From UBA9980 sp964436235 (GTDB lineage Bacteria > Muiribacteriota > UBA9980), in contig CAYTCW010000159.1 in the NCBI GenBank assembly GCA_964436235.1, positions 1 through 9,499 of the forward strand: 9,499 bases of DNA, written 5' to 3'. Position numbers and translations under genes: made by a program. Shown here piece after piece: positions 7,023-9,499 of the stretch. Numbering within the stretch: the first letter of the stretch is position 1; each line of letters opens with the position of its first letter. The notes under the pieces are model-generated. The model saw nothing but the letters and a program-made list of their open reading frames with translations, made no database searches and was not told where the DNA came from.

Positions 7023-7818
7023 TCTTTATAAAACCTTTAATCCCGGCACGCCCGATGAAGTGAAGGCGCTTTGCGGAGTGAGTTTGAGCATCGCCGCCGG
7101 CAGTTTTACCGTTATACTCGGAACGAACGGTTCCGGAAAATCAACGCTTCTAAATGCGGTGGCAGGCACTTTCACCCTTGATTCAGGCGTTATCGAACTT
7201 GACGGCCGCGATATAACCGGCATGCCCGAATATAAACGCGCCGCCTATATAGGCCGCGTTTTTCAGAATCCGTTCAGCGGCACGGCGCCTAATATGACCA
7301 TTGCCGAAAATCTTTCGGTAGCATCCATGCGCGGCAAAAGACGCGGATTTTCACCTGCGCTTTCTTCTTCGGCGGCCGCCGGATTTTACGAACGGGTTAA
7401 AAGCCTTAATATGGGCCTCGAAGACAGGCTCGATAATAACATAGGAAGCCTTTCAGGCGGTCAGCGCCAGGCGCTTACGCTTTTAATGGCATGTTTGAAC
7501 AAACCGCGCCTGCTCCTCTTAGACGAGCACACCGCGGCGCTCGATCCGAAAACCGCCGCTAAAGTTCTTGAATTGACGCGGTCGGTAATCAAAAAAGATA
7601 ACCTGACCACCTTTATGGTAACTCACTCGATGCAGCAGGCGGTAAACCTCGGCGACCGCATAATAATGGTATATAAAGGAAAATTAATACATGATTTCAG
7701 CGGCGCCGATAAAAAAGCCCTCAAGCCGAGAGATCTTTACGAATTATTCGAAGAAATTAAACGCCGCGAGTTAATAGATCCCGGCGTCTGTGATATTTTA
7801 AAAGCTAATTATGTATAA
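7006..7818 (+). CDS. ABC transporter ATP-binding protein, TrpZ-like (COG1101 type)
   Basis: This cytoplasmic ATPase subunit has 270 residues and all catalytic motifs: Walker A GTNGSGKST (39-47), Q-loop Q87 in VFQNP, signature LSGGQ (149-153), Walker B LLLLDEH with D173 and E174, D-loop ALD (178-180) and switch H207. It should be active and power transport through the adjacent permease. The DEHTAALDP version of the Walker B/D-loop is typical of ATPases that accompany PF04392 binding proteins. Translation starts at TTG with a good Shine-Dalgarno sequence, overlapping the permease end by 17 bases. The gene's last 8 bases overlap the following binding-protein gene. Both overlaps point to coupled translation and fixed subunit ratios. 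Confidence 0.95.
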   Translation: MLKLINLYKTFNPGTPDEVKALCGVSLSIAAGSFTVILGTNGSGKSTLLNAVAGTFTLDSGVIELDGRDITGMPEYKRAAYIGRVFQNPFSGTAPNMTIAENLSVASMRGKRRGFSPALSSSAAAGFYERVKSLNMGLEDRLDNNIGSLSGGQRQALTLLMACLNKPRLLLLDEHTAALDPKTAAKVLELTRSVIKKDNLTTFMVTHSMQQAVNLGDRIIMVYKGKLIHDFSGADKKALKPRDLYELFEEIKRRELIDPGVCDILKANYV

Positions 7819-8857
7819 AAAAAACTTTTTTTTTAATAATATCATTTATACCGCAACTAAACTGTTTCCGGCTGCCGCTTTAATCTTCGCGTTTTCAGTC
7901 CTTTTAGTTTTATCGTCGGATAACGCCGATCATAAAAAAAATGAAAACGGCCCGGGTAATATTTTTAAATTAAGCGTCATAGCTTATTCAGACACACCTA
8001 TTTCCGAAGACGGCCTGCGCGGCATAAAAGACGGCCTTAAAGAATGCGGCTATATTCAAAATCGCGATTATACCCTCAGAGAATTTAACGCGCAGGGCGA
8101 CGCCGGAACCCTTAACAGCATTATCGATACCGCCGCTAATTCCGATTACGATCTTATATTCACCATATCCACGCCGTCGCTTCAGGCGGCTTTGAAAAAA
8201 ATAAAGAAAACGCCGATCGTATTTTCAAGCACGGGCGATCCCATTGGAGCGGGCGCCGGTAAAAATTTCAACGACCATGTGGAAAACGCCACTGGTATAT
8301 GCTCTATTAGCGATTTTACCGGCATGGTCAAATTAGTGAAACAAATATCGCCAGGCGTAAAAAAAATCGGAACCGTATTCTGCCCGGCTGAAATAAATTC
8401 AGTGCTCTATAAAGACCATCTTAAAGAAGCCGCGGCCGCCGAAGGAATAACGCTCGAAGCCGCGGCGGCAAATACAGCGGTTGAAGTGGTTGACGCGGCT
8501 AATTCACTCTGCTCCGGCCGCCGCGTCGAAATAATATGCCAGATCGCCGATAACCTGAGCGCATCGAGTTTTTCGGCTATTATAAAAGTGGCCGCTGGAG
8601 CTAATATTCCGGTTTTCGGCTTTATAGAATCCAACGCTAAAAACGGCGCCGTTATTTCTTATTCGAAAGATTACTACCAGGGCGGCATCGATTCGGCAAG
8701 ACTCGCTGCCAGAATATTAAAAGGCGAAAAACCCGCCGGCATACCTTTTGAATATATAAGCAAAACCACCCTCGTTATAAATAAAAAAACGGCCGCGGCC
8801 GCCGGATTGAATATATCCGAATCCATAATGCGCTCCGCTGACTTAATTATCGAATGA
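7811..8857 (+). CDS. second ABC transporter substrate-binding protein, PF04392 family
   Basis: This 348-residue protein is a paralogue of the binding protein at the front of the locus. Residues about 17-36 are hydrophobic after lysines at 3-4 and 17, giving a signal peptide or anchor. No cysteine follows, so it is not an obvious lipoprotein. Family marks are ISTPSLQ (119-125), GDPIGAG (142-148), ADN (246-248), SKDYYQGG (285-292) and TTLVINKKTAAAAGL (319-333). The Asp-Asn pair in ADN corresponds to the DN in the first copy and often lies near the ligand. The two proteins share the framework but differ widely elsewhere, so they may bind different ligands. The ATG overlaps the ATPase stop by 8 bases and has no clear Shine-Dalgarno sequence, suggesting translational coupling. 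An A8-C-T9 homopolymer tract sits in codons 3-8. The gene ends with TGA. Confidence 0.9.
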   Translation: MYKKNFFFNNIIYTATKLFPAAALIFAFSVLLVLSSDNADHKKNENGPGNIFKLSVIAYSDTPISEDGLRGIKDGLKECGYIQNRDYTLREFNAQGDAGTLNSIIDTAANSDYDLIFTISTPSLQAALKKIKKTPIVFSSTGDPIGAGAGKNFNDHVENATGICSISDFTGMVKLVKQISPGVKKIGTVFCPAEINSVLYKDHLKEAAAAEGITLEAAAANTAVEVVDAANSLCSGRRVEIICQIADNLSASSFSAIIKVAAGANIPVFGFIESNAKNGAVISYSKDYYQGGIDSARLAARILKGEKPAGIPFEYISKTTLVINKKTAAAAGLNISESIMRSADLIIE

Positions 8858-8863
8858 TCTTTT

Positions 8864-8911
8864 TTTAAGGGAGAGAGAAAAGGTTAGCAACCCTTTCTCC
8901 TTCCCCTTAAA
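8864..8911 (+). terminator. strong hairpin after the ABC operon, possible terminator without U-tail
   Basis: GGGAGAGAGAAAAGGTT (8869-8885) pairs with AACCCTTTCTCCTTCCC (8889-8905) around a 3-base loop. It shows two mismatches and one G-T pair. With one bulged C, the stem extends outward through TTTAA and TTAAA. It starts 6 bases after the TGA at the operon end. A T-run precedes the stem rather than following it, so a classical intrinsic terminator is not seen. It may act as a 3'-end stabiliser or a factor-assisted terminator. Confidence 0.5.
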
Positions 8912-9051
8912 CCCTCCCTCTTTCTGCAAATTGCCTGACGCTTTTTGTTAGTTTGTCGATAGTTTGTTCTGTCAGAACTTTTACTTGATATCGCAATACG
9001 ATAGAACCCTGCCTTTAAGTTTTTCACTCTTTATTTTGTATTTCACTCTAC

Positions 9052-9078
9052 TATCTATAATATCTATAATATCTCTAC
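9052..9078. repeat. 9-bp tandem repeat TATCTATAA
   Basis: Two perfect copies (9052-9060 and 9061-9069) are followed by a decayed third, TATCTCTAC. A different array with the same 9-bp period begins 5 bases further on. Confidence 0.7.
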
Positions 9079-9082
9079 TCTC

Positions 9083-9109
9083 GCTACTATTGCTACTATT
9101 GCTACTATT
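9083..9109. repeat. 9-bp tandem repeat GCTACTATT, three perfect copies
   Basis: Three identical adjacent copies (9083-9091, 9092-9100, 9101-9109) are followed by a partial GCT. A fragment, GCTACTA, recurs at 9212-9218. Both this array and the neighbouring one have a 9-bp unit, which suggests slippage-prone sequence and possible strain-to-strain length variation. Confidence 0.85.
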
Positions 9110-9168
9110 GCTGTTCCTCTCATTTCTTCTGTTTTATTTTTACTTCTTTCCTGCCGGCTTGCTTGTTT

Positions 9169-9197
9169 GCATGTGCGCGCGCCGCGCGCGCACATGC
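9169..9197. repeat. 29-bp near-perfect G/C-rich palindrome
   Basis: GCATGTGCGCGCGC and its exact reverse complement GCGCGCGCACATGC flank a single central C. Each arm is alternating purine-pyrimidine throughout, a pattern prone to Z-DNA or cruciform formation. It is an island of G/C in an A/T-rich stretch. A second dyad, GTAGC (9198-9202) and GCTAC (9212-9216), abuts it and encloses a TATAAT at 9203-9208. Confidence 0.9.
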
Positions 9198-9279
9198 GTA
9201 GCTATAATGGCGCTACTAAAACTTAAACTAATGGCTCGCGATAAAAACTAATGTAAATCGATTCTAATAATAGCGCTGC

Positions 9280-9298
9280 TGAAAATTATAAATTTTCA
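9280..9298. repeat. A/T-rich inverted repeat
   Basis: TGAAAATT and AATTTTCA are perfect 8-bp arms around ATA. No T-run follows on either strand to make a standard terminator. The site lies in the gap between the operon and the possible convergent gene. Confidence 0.5.
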
Positions 9299-9328
9299 TT
9301 TCATGCATATAAATCAACGACAAATAAA

Positions 9329-9406
9329 AATCATAATCAACCCGCGAATTCGAATTCACATTCAAATGAAAATGAAAATGAATAGATACACAAATTGATT
9401 ATGATT
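9329..9406. repeat. 12-bp inverted repeat with 54-base spacer
   Basis: AATCATAATCAA (9329-9340) is the exact reverse complement of TTGATTATGATT (9395-9406). The spacer includes GAATTCGAATTC and three GAAAAT-like steps. It may be a folded RNA, a paired binding site or the remains of a mobile element's ends. Nothing in the spacer is long enough to code for a transposase. Confidence 0.55.
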
Positions 9407-9419
9407 CAGGATTACATAT

Positions 9420-9499
9420 TTACATTTTAGTTCTCAAATAGACGACCTGATCGAAGTAATTGACGTTTTTATTATTATCGCCGATAATAAAGCGGAACC
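9420..9499 (-). CDS. possible 3' end of a convergent minus-strand gene (partial)
   Basis: On the minus strand the last 25 codons before a TAA at 9420-9422 read protein-like, ending in DQVVYLRTKM, and the frame is open to the window edge. No family can be recognised from so short a piece. The plus-strand frame across the same bases is also open but has no usual start codon inside the window, which makes the minus-strand reading more plausible. If real, it would converge on the ABC operon. Confidence 0.3.
   Translation of the reverse strand, partial: FRFIIGDNNKNVNYFDQVVYLRTKM

Larger units (their letters stand above)
8858..9419. other. long non-coding region after the operon, rich in repeats and dyads
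   Basis: No convincing gene is present. Contents from left to right are a hairpin just after the last gene, a pyrimidine-rich stretch with two 9-bp tandem arrays, a 29-bp alternating purine-pyrimidine palindrome beside a small second dyad that encloses TATAAT, and A/T-rich dyads near 9281 and 9329-9406. The TTG-started frame through 8964-9251 is a leucine-run artefact of the tandem repeats. No tRNA, CRISPR or insertion-sequence end was recognised. Confidence 0.6.

Noticed and set aside
8964..9251. TTG-started 95-codon plus-strand frame with a leucine/isoleucine/serine-rich product
   Set aside because: Its hydrophobic run is produced by the pyrimidine-rich tract and the 9-bp tandem repeats, it then crosses the G/C palindrome, and it has no Shine-Dalgarno sequence.
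9405..9499. Plus-strand start of a downstream gene at the right edge
   Set aside because: The frame is open to the edge but has no ATG, GTG or TTG within it. The minus-strand reading ending in TAA is more protein-like.

Overview
The window reads as a scaffold piece from an anaerobic bacterium using the standard code, with TAA, TAG and TGA all serving as stops. The anaerobic (class III) ribonucleotide reductase pair at the left supports anaerobic growth. The base composition is mixed: A/T-rich between genes, with GGC/GCC-rich alanine and glycine codons beside frequent TTA, ATA and AAA codons in genes. I cannot name the taxon from the sequence. The two substrate-binding proteins carry N-terminal hydrophobic segments without a lipobox cysteine, so a periplasmic or membrane-anchored location is likely.

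Left (1-2908, minus strand): nrdD followed by nrdG, overlapping by 22 bases. nrdD is unusual because it ends in a fused glutaredoxin/NrdH-like domain with a CPKC motif, after the usual ATP-cone, catalytic barrel, zinc site and glycyl-radical loop. nrdG runs off the left edge. A 469-base non-coding leader (2909-3377) lies upstream of nrdD, and then 100 Ns (3378-3477) mark a scaffold gap.

Middle and right (3478-8857, plus strand): a five-gene ABC-transporter locus of the PF04392 (TrpXYZ-like) type. In order it holds a substrate-binding protein whose start is lost in the gap, a STAS-domain protein with a long unrecognised C-terminal part, a permease, an ATPase, and a second paralogous substrate-binding protein. 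From the STAS gene onward the genes are 2 bases apart or overlapping, so they are probably co-transcribed and translationally coupled. A STAS protein placed directly before the permease and ATPase suggests a regulatory subunit of the transporter, analogous to MlaB in the Mla system. That is inference.

Right end (8858-9419): about 560 bases without a convincing gene but rich in structure. It holds a purine/pyrimidine hairpin after the operon, two 9-bp tandem arrays, a near-perfect 29-bp alternating purine-pyrimidine palindrome, and several A/T-rich dyads. The last 80 bases may be the 3' end of a minus-strand gene converging on the operon.
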